DNA of 64,000 nucleotides from Anaerostipes sp. (GTDB lineage Bacteria; Bacillota; Clostridia; Lachnospirales; Lachnospiraceae), in assembly GCA_028704435.1 (NCBI GenBank), contig JAQWFL010000002.1, positions 62,001 to 126,000 of the forward strand, written 5' to 3'. The notes under the pieces were generated by a model, which made no database searches, had not been told where the DNA came from, and saw nothing but the letters and a program-made list of their open reading frames with translations. The translations under genes were made by a program, and so were the position numbers. The stretch's first letter is position 1. Every line of letters begins with the position of its first letter. Positions 46,160-56,283 of this stretch are shown in pieces.

Positions 46160-47296
46160 CTAGGGTTCGAGAACATATGCAAGCATTAACTTTAGTCCAT
46201 TCAATAATGATTTAGAATCCATGTCGAATTTACTGTGATGATTTGGGTATTCACCACCTCCTCCAACAAAAGCAAATGCCCCTTTTATATCAGTCAAATA
46301 ATTAGCGAAATCTTCCCCAAGCATCATCGGTGGTACATGAACAAAATCCTCTTTATCAAAAATCTTATCTGCACCTTTTTTTATTTTTTCCACCATACCT
46401 TTATCATTCTTCAATGGACCATGACTAGTCTTTGGATAATCTATGGTTACATTTGCACCATACATCTTTCCTGTCTCCATGGCTGTCTTGATAATACACT
46501 CCCTTGTCTTCTTCTCTACTTCTTCTGAAAATGTACGAGCCGTACCTTCTAGTTTGGCATACCCAGAAATAACATTTCTTGCGGTTCCTGACTCTAAATG
46601 TCCCACGGTTATAACCAACGGATCTAAAGGATCACTTTGTCTGCTTACAATTGTCTGGAGATTCATAACCATAGACGCAGCTACAACAGTTGCATCTACA
46701 CACAAATGTGGCTTTCCTGCATGCCCAGCTTTCCCTTCAATCTCTATGGTAAACCAATCCGTTGCAGCCATCCTTGCCCCTTCTTCAATGGAAATCTTCC
46801 CAGCTTCAATTCCTGAAAAAATATGAAGTCCAAAGATTTCTTCCACCTCATCTAAAACTCCTGAATCTACAATCTTTTTAGCCCCAAGGGCAATTTCTTC
46901 CGCCGGCTGAAAAATCAAAAGAATCTTTTTGTCTAATTCCTTTTCATATTTTTTTAAAATCTTTGCGACTCCAAGTAGTATTGCCATATGACCGTCATGT
47001 CCACAAGCATGCATAAATCCATCTCTCTTTGACGCAAATGGAAGATTGGTATCCTCTGTCACCTCTAATGCATCTATATCTCCCCGAAGAGCAACCACAT
47101 GCTTTCCATTACCAACGGTTCCAATTAATCCTGTAGGATCTAACTTCTCGTAGGAAATCCCCCAAGAATCTAATTTCCCTTGAATCCATTTTGTTGTTTC
47201 TACTTCTTCATATGCTGTCTCCGGACATTGATGAAGCCATGTGCGAAAGAATATTAATTCCTGTTCTATCTCCAATACTTCTGCTGTGATATCCAC
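46160..47296 (-). CDS. M20-family amidohydrolase/metallopeptidase
   Basis: ALRGDIDALEVTE, HACGHDGHMAILLGVAKIL, FQPAEEIALGAK, MLGEDFANYL, NHHSKFDMD. Confidence 0.93.
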   Translation of the reverse strand: MDITAEVLEIEQELIFFRTWLHQCPETAYEEVETTKWIQGKLDSWGISYEKLDPTGLIGTVGNGKHVVALRGDIDALEVTEDTNLPFASKRDGFMHACGHDGHMAILLGVAKILKKYEKELDKKILLIFQPAEEIALGAKKIVDSGVLDEVEEIFGLHIFSGIEAGKISIEEGARMAATDWFTIEIEGKAGHAGKPHLCVDATVVAASMVMNLQTIVSRQSDPLDPLVITVGHLESGTARNVISGYAKLEGTARTFSEEVEKKTRECIIKTAMETGKMYGANVTIDYPKTSHGPLKNDKGMVEKIKKGADKIFDKEDFVHVPPMMLGEDFANYLTDIKGAFAFVGGGGEYPNHHSKFDMDSKSLLNGLKLMLAYVLEP

Positions 47297-47300
47297 TTAG

Positions 47301-47744
47301 TCATCTCCTTCCAAAGATATTCATAACCGCATAAATACCTATGGCAACAATTATGATTGGTCCAATAAATCTAAATACAAATGCAAATAAACTCCACACA
47401 ATTACAAGGGCAACAATAAATACAAGAAGGCAGCCTAATTTTGCAACCCAGGAATCCATTGTGTAGACTTTTCTGCTTGTTTCCTCCTGATACGAATTCT
47501 CGTCTTCGTAAATTTCATCCTCGTAATGAAGTTTACTTCCACCCTTTGTATCAATAATGGACCTTGCAATAAGTCTTGGACTTCCAAGCTCTTCTAAAAC
47601 TTCCTCTTCTGACCTGCCGCCTGCCATCTGCTGTTCAATATATTGTTTATAGTACTGACAAGATGACTCCACTTCTGAATAAGGAACCTGGCCATCTAAT
47701 ACTTCTCTTAATTCTCTTATAAATTCATGTTTTTTCATAAACAA
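47301..47744 (-). CDS. DUF1700/HAAS-domain membrane protein
   Basis: N-terminal FIRELREVLDGQVPYSEVESSCQYYKQYIEQQMAGGRSEEEVLEELGSPRLIARSII, then TM segments. Confidence 0.85.
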   Translation of the reverse strand: MFMKKHEFIRELREVLDGQVPYSEVESSCQYYKQYIEQQMAGGRSEEEVLEELGSPRLIARSIIDTKGGSKLHYEDEIYEDENSYQEETSRKVYTMDSWVAKLGCLLVFIVALVIVWSLFAFVFRFIGPIIIVAIGIYAVMNIFGRR

Positions 47745-47753
47745 TTCTCCAAT

Positions 47754-48368
47754 TTATATTTGCTTTACTAATACTTTTGCTTCTTCTAACACAGAAAAAT
47801 CACCGTTAGAGACTTCAACTACTGAGATTGCACAATTTTTCTGCACTGGATCATGCCAAAAATCTTTTACATCCCGTTGATAAAAACAAGTTAGCATTCC
47901 ATGAATCAACGCCCCATGAGAAAAGACAATCATATTCTGATACTTCTTCTGATTTTTTAACACCACATCCTCTACGAAAGATCTAGCACGATTAACAACA
48001 TCAATGGGTGATTCCGCATCATCAACCTCCACTCTCTTTTCTGGATTTTCAAAAAAATCAAGAATAGGATGTTGTTCTTTTCGAAGTTTGGTCACTCTCT
48101 CCCCTTCTAACATTCCAAAGCTTGCTTCTATTAATCTTTGATCTTCCCTGATTATAAGCCCTCTTCCTTCTAACATATAATTCCCTGTATCCTTTGCACG
48201 AATCAAAGGACTAGAGTATGCACAGTCAAATGGAATGTGTGCAATCTTCCTTCCTGTCATCCTGGCAAGACGGATTCCATTCTCATTTAATGCAATATCT
48301 GAGACTCCCTGCAGTCTACTTTCTCGATTCCAACAAGTTTCCCCATGACGTACTAAATACAGTTTCAT
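47754..48368 (-). CDS. Histidine phosphatase family protein
   Basis: MKLYLVRHGETCWNRESRLQGVSDIALNENG; YSSPLIRAKDT; VFSHGALIHGML. Confidence 0.93.
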   Translation of the reverse strand: MKLYLVRHGETCWNRESRLQGVSDIALNENGIRLARMTGRKIAHIPFDCAYSSPLIRAKDTGNYMLEGRGLIIREDQRLIEASFGMLEGERVTKLRKEQHPILDFFENPEKRVEVDDAESPIDVVNRARSFVEDVVLKNQKKYQNMIVFSHGALIHGMLTCFYQRDVKDFWHDPVQKNCAISVVEVSNGDFSVLEEAKVLVKQI

Positions 48369-48453
48369 GCGTATCCCTCCATGTGTCTAAAATCCATGTC
48401 AATTTATTTGCCATAATCGAGTATAATTATAGCATAAAAAAACTACAAAATCA

Positions 48454-48481
48454 TTGCAAAAAACTTTGCATTTGCTATACT
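48454..48481 (+). promoter_or_regulatory. Promoter for thioesterase-like gene
   Basis: TTGCAA-N16-TATACT about 57 nt upstream of the 48538 start. Confidence 0.5.
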
Positions 48482-48537
48482 ATATAATATCATGAAATAT
48501 TATTTTTTTACACACTTTATACAAGGAGAATGTACTT

Positions 48538-48927
48538 ATGAATTTGAAAGTCGGAGACGAAATTGAACTGTCTGAAGTTATCACTACAGAATTAACAGCT
48601 CAAACATGGGGAAGCGGAAGCCTTCCTGTTTATGCAACACCTGCTATGATTTTATTGATTGAACGTGCTTCTGTAGCACTTTTAGATGGTAAGCTTGAAG
48701 AAGGAACTACTTCTGTTGGCACAAAGCTTAATATTTCCCATCTATCTGCAACACCTTTAGATCAGGAAGTAACTTGCCACTGTCACTTAACTGAGATAGA
48801 CCGCAAGCGTTTAGAATTCCACGTTGAAATTACCGATGCATCTGGCCGAGTTGGAATTGGAACACACGAACGATTCATTGTTTCGTCTGATTCATTTGTT
48901 GAAAAAGCAAAGAATAAATATAATTAA
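48538..48927 (+). CDS. FlK-like thioesterase (hot-dog fold)
   Basis: LTAQTWGSGSLPVYATPAMILLIERASVALL, VGTKLNISHLSATPLDQEVTCHCHLTEID, GIGTHERFIV. Confidence 0.88.
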   Translation: MNLKVGDEIELSEVITTELTAQTWGSGSLPVYATPAMILLIERASVALLDGKLEEGTTSVGTKLNISHLSATPLDQEVTCHCHLTEIDRKRLEFHVEITDASGRVGIGTHERFIVSSDSFVEKAKNKYN

Positions 48928-48940
48928 TTTTCTTTTAAAC

Positions 48941-48974
48941 AAAGAGGAACTGTCAATTATGGCAGTTCCTCTTT
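48941..48974. terminator. Bidirectional terminator between convergent thioesterase-like and aroF genes
   Basis: AAAGAGGAACTGTC-AATTAT-GGCAGTTCCTCTTT hairpin. Confidence 0.85.
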
Positions 48975-48987
48975 GTGATTAATTCTC

Positions 48988-50016
48988 TTATACATTATCA
49001 GCCATACGCATTAACAATTCCCTTGTCTTTTCCCATCCAAGGCATGGATCTGTAATTGATTGTCCATAGACACCATTCCCGATTGACTGTGCCCCATCTT
49101 CAATGTAACTTTCAATCATGATACCTTTTACCAGCTTTTTAATCTCTGGTAAGAAACTTCTACTGTGAAGTACTTCTTGCACAATACGAGGTTGTTGATC
49201 CCATTGTTTACCTGAGTTTGAGTGGTTTGCATCCACAATAACTGCTGGATTTTGTAATCCAAACTTTTCATACATATATGCAACTCTTGTTAAATCTTCA
49301 TAGTGGTAGTTTGGTACATTGTTTCCATGTCTATTAACAGAACCACGTAAAATGGCATGTGTCAAAGGATTCCCGTCTGTTTCCACTTCATATCCATTGG
49401 CAATAAAGTTATGCTTGTGTTGCCCTGCTGTGATAGAGTTCATCATAACTGTTAAATCCCCACCTGTTGGATTCTTCATTCCAGCAGGAATATCAAAGCC
49501 ACTTACAGTTAAACGATGTTGCTGATTCTCTACAGAACGAGCTCCAACTGCAACATAAGATAAAATATCTTGCATATATGGCCAGTTTCCTGGGTACAAC
49601 ATCTCATCTGCTGCCGGCATATGATACGCTTCTAATGCATCAATATGAAGTTTACGCACAGAACGAAGTCCTTCGGCCATATCCGGACCTTTTTCTGGAT
49701 CAGGCTGATGAACCATTCCTTTATATCCATCACCTGTTGTTCTTGGTTTATTTGTATAAATTCTTGGAATTACCAAAAGTTTATCTTCTACAACTTCCTG
49801 AATCCTTGCTAATCTACCCAAATAATCCATCACTGCTTCCTCATTATCTGCAGAGCATGGCCCTATAATTACAATAAACTTGTCAGACTCTCCTGTAAAA
49901 ACTTGACGAATCGCTTTATCTCTCTGTGCTTTTACTTTAACTAACTTATCACTTAATGGAAATTCCTCTCTTAGCTCCTCTGGAGAGGGCATTTTCTTAA
50001 TTCGATGCATACTCAT
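48988..50016 (-). CDS. aroF: 3-deoxy-7-phosphoheptulonate synthase (type I DAHP synthase)
   Basis: IIGPCSADNEEAVMDYLGRL, PRTTGDGYKGMVHQPD, GARSVENQQHR, GMKNPTGGDL, VDANHSNSGK. Confidence 0.95.
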   Translation of the reverse strand: MSMHRIKKMPSPEELREEFPLSDKLVKVKAQRDKAIRQVFTGESDKFIVIIGPCSADNEEAVMDYLGRLARIQEVVEDKLLVIPRIYTNKPRTTGDGYKGMVHQPDPEKGPDMAEGLRSVRKLHIDALEAYHMPAADEMLYPGNWPYMQDILSYVAVGARSVENQQHRLTVSGFDIPAGMKNPTGGDLTVMMNSITAGQHKHNFIANGYEVETDGNPLTHAILRGSVNRHGNNVPNYHYEDLTRVAYMYEKFGLQNPAVIVDANHSNSGKQWDQQPRIVQEVLHSRSFLPEIKKLVKGIMIESYIEDGAQSIGNGVYGQSITDPCLGWEKTRELLMRMADNV

Positions 50017-50164
50017 AATAATATCGCTCCTTTTATCTTTCTGTTACTTGATTAAGTTTTTCACAATTTTCTATAGTTTAACAGAGAATAATAAACTCTA
50101 CAAGATAAAACATTTGACTTTTTGCGTTTTTTTTGAATACTTTTTTTAATCTTTACATAAACCC

Positions 50165-50192
50165 TTTACAAATATTATTTTGTTGTTATAAT
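50165..50192 (+). promoter_or_regulatory. Promoter of FMN riboswitch-ribU transcript
   Basis: TTTACA-N16-TATAAT, 45 nt upstream of the riboswitch P1. Confidence 0.75.
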
Positions 50193-50236
50193 AAAAATAG
50201 TTAATTAAATACAGAAGTAGAGAATTTATTTCTCCA

Positions 50237-50372
50237 ACTTCAGGGCAGAGTGAGATATATTTTTATATCAATTCTCGACTGGTGGTGATTCCTTTTAGGA
50301 CAAGTCCACGAACCGTTATCGGCTGATTGAGTGTGAATCTCAAACCAACAGTATAGTCTGGATGAAAGAAGT
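50237..50372 (+). ncRNA. FMN riboswitch (RFN element)
   Basis: CAGGGCAGAGTGAGAT...TTCTCGACTGGTGGTGA...AGTCCACGA...CAACAGTATAGTCTGGATGAAAGAAG matches the conserved RFN core; P1 ACTTC/GAAGT. Confidence 0.95.
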
Positions 50373-50405
50373 CGTATGGATTTATTCCATATATAATTAT
50401 CATGC

Positions 50406-50434
50406 CCTATCTATGTTTTTAGATAGGTTTTTTT
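50406..50434 (+). terminator. Intrinsic terminator downstream of FMN riboswitch
   Basis: CCTATCT-ATGTTTTT-AGATAGG-TTTTTTTA between riboswitch and ribU. Confidence 0.85.
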
Positions 50435-50450
50435 ATTTAGGAGGAAAGAG

Positions 50451-51065
50451 ATGACAGGAGAAACTATGACAATGAGTAAAGTAAACATTCGAACAATTAC
50501 AGTAACTGGTATGTTAGGGGCACTTGCCACTATATTAATGTTTTTTGAATTTAGCATTCCAGTACTTATCCCAGGATTTATCAAATTTGATTTTTCTGAA
50601 CTCCCAGCATTACTTGCTACTTTTGCAATGGGACCCGTTTCAGGAATCGCAGTCTGTGCAATCAAAAACATTATTAACTTGCTTCATACAACAACCGGTG
50701 GTGTTGGTGAATTATCTAATTTTATTTTAGGCATTTGCTTTGTATTGCCTGCTGGTTTGATTTATAAAAAGAACAAAACACAAAAAGGTGCTATTCTTGG
50801 AGCCTTGGTTGGTTCCATCCTTATGGCAGTTGTCAGCATATTTTCAAACTATTATATCGTATATCCAGTTTATTCACACTTTATGCCAATGGAAGCTATT
50901 CTTGGTGCCTACAAGGCAATTAACAGCCGTGTTTCCAGCTTATGGGATGCATTAATTTGGTTTAATATGCCATTTACATTTATAAAAGGATTATGCAGTA
51001 CTGCCATTACCTTTCTAATTTACAAGCGTATTTCACCAATTTTAAAAGGAAAATCAACCCACTAA
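50451..51065 (+). CDS. ribU: ECF transporter S component, riboflavin (RibU)
   Basis: Multi-TM S-component fold (GALATILMFFEFSIPVLIPGFIKFDFSELPALLATFAMGPVSGIAVCAIKNIINLL) preceded by FMN riboswitch. Confidence 0.95.
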   Translation: MTGETMTMSKVNIRTITVTGMLGALATILMFFEFSIPVLIPGFIKFDFSELPALLATFAMGPVSGIAVCAIKNIINLLHTTTGGVGELSNFILGICFVLPAGLIYKKNKTQKGAILGALVGSILMAVVSIFSNYYIVYPVYSHFMPMEAILGAYKAINSRVSSLWDALIWFNMPFTFIKGLCSTAITFLIYKRISPILKGKSTH

Positions 51066-51138
51066 GATAACACATAACAACAAACTGACCCCTAGAAGTG
51101 ATATGTACCCAGAATCTAACTTTTAGGCGGTCATTTTT

Positions 51139-51660
51139 TTATGAAATAATCATAGGATTTATAAAGCACTCCATGACAATTCCAATGAATAAAAATACCA
51201 TTTCTTTTGTAGCACTATGTTCCTGTGCATATCCATATTCTTTCATATACATATCCCTTCCATTTCTTTGGAATAATAAATATAAACATATTCCATAGAA
51301 AATAAAATGAGGAAATAAATGAAGCATCACTTGAAATACCCCTTGAAATCCTGAAGCAATAATCTGCAGAGACAAAACACTTCCCATTAGAAAACTAAAA
51401 AAGAAGAATCCAAGCACAAACAAAACCATGGGCTGAAGTATGTATCCTAACAAATAAATAATCGCATATTGTTTCCCTCGTTTTAGTAATATATATAATA
51501 ACAGTTTCAAACTTGGTTCTACCTTTTGAGTTTTTAAAATCAATGGATTTATTTGATCGTTGTAAATCAAGTTGCTTTGATATACAAAATTTGCAAATAG
51601 ACTTCCCAAAATTAATCCTGCAAGCATACACATTCCAAAAAAATATCTTCTCTTTTCCAT
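51139..51660 (-). CDS. SpoIIM-like stage II sporulation membrane protein
   Basis: 173 aa multi-TM protein with SpoIIM-like organization, directly downstream of a NUDIX gene, recalling the nudF-spoIIM neighbourhood of Bacillus. Confidence 0.65.
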   Translation of the reverse strand: MEKRRYFFGMCMLAGLILGSLFANFVYQSNLIYNDQINPLILKTQKVEPSLKLLLYILLKRGKQYAIIYLLGYILQPMVLFVLGFFFFSFLMGSVLSLQIIASGFQGVFQVMLHLFPHFIFYGICLYLLFQRNGRDMYMKEYGYAQEHSATKEMVFLFIGIVMECFINPMIIS

Positions 51661-51723
51661 ATCCTTCTCCTAGCTTGACCCATATTTTCACAAAACAAAG
51701 TGGACAAATTCTTTCTTGTATCT

Positions 51724-51752
51724 AAAAAACCGAATACTATATTGTATTCGGC
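51724..51752 (-). terminator. Terminator after NUDIX gene
   Basis: Minus strand CCGAATAC-AATATA-GTATTCGGTTTTTTAG. Confidence 0.8.
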
Positions 51753-51771
51753 CTTTTATATTATATACATT

Positions 51772-52305
51772 TTATTTATTATATTTTGCTTCGTATGTTA
51801 AAACTCCTGCAATGGTTTTAGCATCAAAAATCTCTCCAGAATATATCATTTCTTTGATTTCATCGATTGTATATTCGTAAATATCAATAAATTCATCTTC
51901 ATCTAAATTCTGCTTGGATGGTTCTAAATCTTGTGCTACAAAAATAGAGACTTTTTCATCGCAAAATCCAATGGCTGTAATAATGTCAATCAACAGTTCT
52001 ACAATGCCCGCCTTATATCCAGTCTCTTCTTCTACTTCTCTAACAGCACAATCATAAGGTTTTTCTCCTTTTTCAATTCCACCTGCTGGAATCTCAAGGG
52101 TCATCTGATCTAACGCATTCCGATACTGCTTTGCTAAAATAATCTTGCCCTCTTTTGTTACCGGAACAATTGCTGCTGCTCCATTATGCTTTACCAAATC
52201 CCATGTAACTGTATTTCCATTGGGGAGGGTTACAATATCTTCATAGAACCCTACTACTTTTCCTTGATGAATCAAATTCTGCTTTATCTTTTTATATTCT
52301 TCCAT
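51772..52305 (-). CDS. NUDIX hydrolase (ADP-ribose pyrophosphatase-like)
   Basis: GGIEKGEKPYDCAVREVEEETGYKAG Nudix box. Confidence 0.93.
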   Translation of the reverse strand: MEEYKKIKQNLIHQGKVVGFYEDIVTLPNGNTVTWDLVKHNGAAAIVPVTKEGKIILAKQYRNALDQMTLEIPAGGIEKGEKPYDCAVREVEEETGYKAGIVELLIDIITAIGFCDEKVSIFVAQDLEPSKQNLDEDEFIDIYEYTIDEIKEMIYSGEIFDAKTIAGVLTYEAKYNK

Positions 52306-52319
52306 GGTAACTCCTTTTT

Positions 52320-53984
52320 CTAAAGCTCTGTTGCTCTCTTTAATGCCGCATCAATATTTGGACAGAATTTATCGCATCCAATCTGATCAATAAATCCAGC
52401 TTTCTTCATAACAGAACAAGGCTGCGGCTGTACATGAGAAAAAATCAAAATGATACCTTTTTTTCTGCAAACAGTATAAACTCGTTGCAGACTTCGAAGT
52501 GCAGTTGTATCCATTGACGGAACACTTCTCATTCGCAAAATAATCTTTCGAACATTTTTCTTCTTTGAAGCATGCATACTATGGGTAACTATCTCCATAA
52601 ATTTATCTGCAGCACCAAAGAACATTGGTCCATTAATCTCGTATACTAAGGTGTCTTTTGGAACTTCCCTTAAGTGAATACTCTCTTCGTCTTCTCCTTC
52701 TTCTTCCTGCTCTATATACTTCCACCCACTTAGGCTTGTAACTTCCGCCATTCGTTTCATAAACAACACGGATGCTAACACCATTCCAACTTCAATGGCA
52801 ATAACAAGATCAAATACAACAGTTAAGAAAAATGTTGTAATCAATATAAGAATATCACTTTTCGGTGAACTTTTCAAAACATGAACAAACTCTCTCCATC
52901 CGCTCATATTATAGGCAACCATAAGTAGAATCGCTGCAATGGTCGGCATAGGAATCAACGCTGCATATGGCATAAAAAGTACAAGGGTAATGGCAAGCAC
53001 AATCGCATGTACCATTCCGGCAACTGGTGTCTTTCCACCATTTTTAACATTGGCTGCGGTTCTTGCAATGGCCCCTGTTGCCGGAATTCCGCCAAAAATT
53101 CCAGTTGCAACATTAGCAACTCCTTGAGCAATCAACTCCATATTTGAACGATGATTTCCACCACACATTCCATCTGCAACAACACAAGAAAGCAATGACT
53201 CAATGGCTGCTAAAACAGCGATTGTAAACGCATGCGGAAGCAGTGTTCTTATCATGGTATAATTTACATGCGGTATTGATGGTACAGGCAGCTCATTGGA
53301 CAATTCATATAAACTCCCAATGGTATTAACATCTAATCTTAATCCTTTTACCAAAAGAACACCCACAAGAACAGCAACAAAAGATCCCGGAATTTTTTCA
53401 TTTATCTTTGGCCAAAAAATCAAAATCAAAAGGGAGAATACTCCAACCATAACGGCTTCTTCATTGATTGTGTAAATATTTTGAATCAATGCGTTGATTT
53501 TATCTCCTGTTTCAATCTGTGTTCCGTGAACTGTTAATCCTAAAAAATCTTTCAGTTCTCCAATGGCAATGGTAATGGCAATTCCTGCGGTAAACCCAGC
53601 TGTAATGGTATATGGAATATATTTAATCAAACCACCTAGCTTACAGGCCCCCATAATACTTAAGATAATTCCTGCCATAATAGTTGCAACAATTAATCCA
53701 TCCATTCCTTCTGCTGCAACAATATTCCCAACAATAACTGCAAATGCCGCCGTTGGTCCTGCAATTTGTACTCTGCTTCCTCCTAAAAAAGAAACAATAA
53801 ATCCAGCAATAATTGCTGTATAAATTCCCTGTTCTGGACGTACCCCTGATGCCAGTGCTAGGGCAATGGATAACGGCAGTGCAACAATTGCAACAATAAT
53901 ACCCGCAGTCATGTCCTGAACAAACTGTGCTTTGGAATAATCCTTCATTAATGTGAACAGTTTCGGTGTAAACATCTGTTTCAT
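52320..53984 (-). CDS. SulP family anion transporter with C-terminal STAS domain
   Basis: QDMTAGIIVAIVALPLSIALALASGVRPEQGIYTAIIAGFIVSFLGGSRVQIAGPTAAF; STAS MRSVPSMDTTALRSLQ. Confidence 0.95.
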   Translation of the reverse strand: MKQMFTPKLFTLMKDYSKAQFVQDMTAGIIVAIVALPLSIALALASGVRPEQGIYTAIIAGFIVSFLGGSRVQIAGPTAAFAVIVGNIVAAEGMDGLIVATIMAGIILSIMGACKLGGLIKYIPYTITAGFTAGIAITIAIGELKDFLGLTVHGTQIETGDKINALIQNIYTINEEAVMVGVFSLLILIFWPKINEKIPGSFVAVLVGVLLVKGLRLDVNTIGSLYELSNELPVPSIPHVNYTMIRTLLPHAFTIAVLAAIESLLSCVVADGMCGGNHRSNMELIAQGVANVATGIFGGIPATGAIARTAANVKNGGKTPVAGMVHAIVLAITLVLFMPYAALIPMPTIAAILLMVAYNMSGWREFVHVLKSSPKSDILILITTFFLTVVFDLVIAIEVGMVLASVLFMKRMAEVTSLSGWKYIEQEEEGEDEESIHLREVPKDTLVYEINGPMFFGAADKFMEIVTHSMHASKKKNVRKIILRMRSVPSMDTTALRSLQRVYTVCRKKGIILIFSHVQPQPCSVMKKAGFIDQIGCDKFCPNIDAALKRATEL

Positions 53985-54084
53985 TTTCTTTTCCCTCTCA
54001 ATATCTCTTTTGTATTAAACACTATGGTTCAACATTATAATATATATTTTTATAATAGGAAAGAGATTTTTTATCAACTATAAA

Positions 54085-54119
54085 CAAAAAACCGGCAGAT
54101 AAAAATATCTACCGATTTT
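54085..54119 (-). terminator. Terminator after rny
   Basis: Minus strand AAAATCGGTAGATATTTTTATCTGCCGGTTTTTTGTT. Confidence 0.75.
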
Positions 54120-54131
54120 ATACTTGTTATG

Positions 54132-55679
54132 TTATTTCGCGTAATCTGCGACACGAGATTCACGAATCACATTGACTTTAATCTGACCTGGATAATCTAA
54201 GTTTTCTTCTACTTCCTTAGAAATATCTCTAGCTAATAAAATCATATCGTCATCGCTAACCTGTTCTGGAACTACCATAACTCGAACTTCTCGCCCTGCC
54301 TGAATTGCAAAAGTTTTATCAACACCTTGATGTGCATCAGCTATCTCTTCTAGTTGTTTTAATCTTGTGGTATAACTCTCCAATGTCTCACTTCTTGCTC
54401 CAGGTCTTGCTGCAGAAATTGCATCTGCTGCCTGAACAATACATGCAATCAATGTCTCTGGCTCTTCATCTCCATGATGAGAAGCTACAGCATTGATAAC
54501 TGTTGGATGCTCTTTATACTTCTTACATAAGTTCACACCTAATTCTACGTGAGAACCTTCCACTTCGTGGTCAATTGCTTTACCGATATCATGTAATAAT
54601 CCAGCACGTTTTGCCATGCGGACATCCAATCCAATCTCAGTTGCTAATAGCCCTGAAAGCTGAGCTACTTCCATAGAGTGCTTTAATGCATTCTGACCAT
54701 AACTTGTACGATATTTCATCTTTCCAAGTAATCGAATCAATTCTGAATGGATTCCATGCACACCTAACTCTAAGGTTGCATTCTCCCCTTCTTCTCGCAT
54801 TCTGTTCTCTACTTCAGTTGTAGCCTTCTCAACCATCTCTTCAATACGAGCTGGATGAATTCTTCCATCTACAATAAGCTTCTCCAAAGCAATTCTTGCA
54901 ATCTCTCTTCGAACTGGATTAAAGCTTGATAATACTACCGCTTCTGGAGTATCATCAATAATCAATTCAACTCCGGTCATTGTCTCTAGAGATCGGATGT
55001 TCCGTCCCTCACGTCCAATAATTCTTCCCTTCATCTCATCATTTGGAAGCTGTACTAAAGAAATCGTTGTCTCAGCAACATGATCCACTGCACACTTTTG
55101 AATGGCAGTTACTACATATTCCTTCGCCGTCTTTCTTGCATCTTCCTTAGCTCTTGTTTCCATCTCTTTTACGAGCATCGCTGTTTCATGTTTTACATCT
55201 TCTTTTACTGCTGATAATAAATGTTCTTTTGCTTGATCAGAGGTCAATCCAGAAATTCTTTCTAGTTCCTGTAGATGCTTGGCTTTCAACTCTTCTACGT
55301 ATGCCTTATCATTCTCAAAGTTCTTCTCTTTCGCTGTCAAAGATTGCTCTCTGCGCTCAAGAAGATCTGTCTTCTTATCTGTAGACTCTTCCTTTGCTAA
55401 TACTCGCTTCTCATACTTTTGTAGTTCAGCCCTGCGTTCCTTTGTTTCTTTTTCAAAGTCATGTCTCGCTTTTATAGTTTCTTCTTTAATCTCTAAAGTA
55501 GCTTCACGCTTCTTCGCATCTGCCGCCTTAATAGCTTCATCTATAATATCTCTAGCTTTACTCTCTGCGTTTCCAATTGTAACTTCCATTGCTTTTTTAC
55601 TTCTTGCATTGGCAATATACATAGACACAGGAACAGCAACAACTAAAGTTGCGATAATGGCAATTATAATACTTGTCAC
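54132..55679 (-). CDS. rny: Ribonuclease Y
   Basis: N-terminal TM and coiled coil; KH region [31 protein letters not shown] domain [21 protein letters not shown]. Confidence 0.97.
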   Translation of the reverse strand: MTSIIIAIIATLVVAVPVSMYIANARSKKAMEVTIGNAESKARDIIDEAIKAADAKKREATLEIKEETIKARHDFEKETKERRAELQKYEKRVLAKEESTDKKTDLLERREQSLTAKEKNFENDKAYVEELKAKHLQELERISGLTSDQAKEHLLSAVKEDVKHETAMLVKEMETRAKEDARKTAKEYVVTAIQKCAVDHVAETTISLVQLPNDEMKGRIIGREGRNIRSLETMTGVELIIDDTPEAVVLSSFNPVRREIARIALEKLIVDGRIHPARIEEMVEKATTEVENRMREEGENATLELGVHGIHSELIRLLGKMKYRTSYGQNALKHSMEVAQLSGLLATEIGLDVRMAKRAGLLHDIGKAIDHEVEGSHVELGVNLCKKYKEHPTVINAVASHHGDEEPETLIACIVQAADAISAARPGARSETLESYTTRLKQLEEIADAHQGVDKTFAIQAGREVRVMVVPEQVSDDDMILLARDISKEVEENLDYPGQIKVNVIRESRVADYAK

Positions 55680-55820
55680 TACAGGTATCCTCCTTATTCA
55701 ATTTTATGTTTTCACACAATACAATTTTATCTGTTTTTTCTTTAAAAGTCAAGGAAAGTACACTATATATAGTAGATGAGTTTTATACCAAGGGGCTACA
55801 CCCTAATACAAATATGTTTA

Positions 55821-55910
55821 CTAGCGTTTTAAATGCTTATAAATTTCGTCAATATTATAATCTGGTGCAAAAGATAAAGCTGCTCCCATGATGTTTCTTA
55901 ATTCTTTTTT
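55821..55910 (-). pseudogene. In-frame coding remnant immediately after the stop of the 55911 gene
   Basis: Minus strand after the TAG at 55911-55913: KKELRNIMGAALSFAPDYNIDEIYKHLKR*, same frame, ends at TAG 55821-55823. Confidence 0.4.
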
Positions 55911-56273
55911 CTATTGATGTCTGAAATCATATACATCTTTATTTATATTCATTTTCTTTTCATTTATTTTAATTGTATTTTCTGATAACCAGTTGACTTT
56001 AACGTTATCACAATGATATTCCCAGAATATATTCTTTGTTTCTTTTGTTTTATTATTTTCAATTTCAACAAGAACTGAAGAATCAACAGTTGCATCACCT
56101 GTTCCAGAGTAAATATTTGCTCTATAATCTCCTTTTGGCGATTGCACAATCTTCTGAAGTTCACCTTTGGGAACACTTTGTGTGTCCCACATAAAATGAT
56201 AAACTAAGTACCCTGATATACAAACTATAATTCCTATGAAAACCATACATATTAAAAATATTTTTTTCTTCAT
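55911..56273 (-). CDS. Small membrane-anchored protein (DUF5412-like)
   Basis: 120 aa, N-terminal TM, SPKGDYRANIYSGTGDATVDSSVLVEIENN...NIFWEYHCDNVKVNWLSENTIKIN. Family name from recall. Confidence 0.6.
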   Translation of the reverse strand: MKKKIFLICMVFIGIIVCISGYLVYHFMWDTQSVPKGELQKIVQSPKGDYRANIYSGTGDATVDSSVLVEIENNKTKETKNIFWEYHCDNVKVNWLSENTIKINEKKMNINKDVYDFRHQ

Positions 56274-56283
56274 ACATCTCTTT

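Noticed and set aside
50411-50671. Minus-strand ORF over the ribU start
   Set aside because: Antisense to riboswitch-controlled ribU; coding evidence favours the plus strand.
51395-51691. Second minus-strand ORF over the SpoIIM-like gene
   Set aside because: Different frame from the membrane-protein ORF, lacks plausible family features.
55673-55891. Plus-strand 72-aa ORF downstream of rny start region
   Set aside because: Spans AT-rich intergenic sequence and the antisense of the coding remnant; no RBS or recognisable domain.
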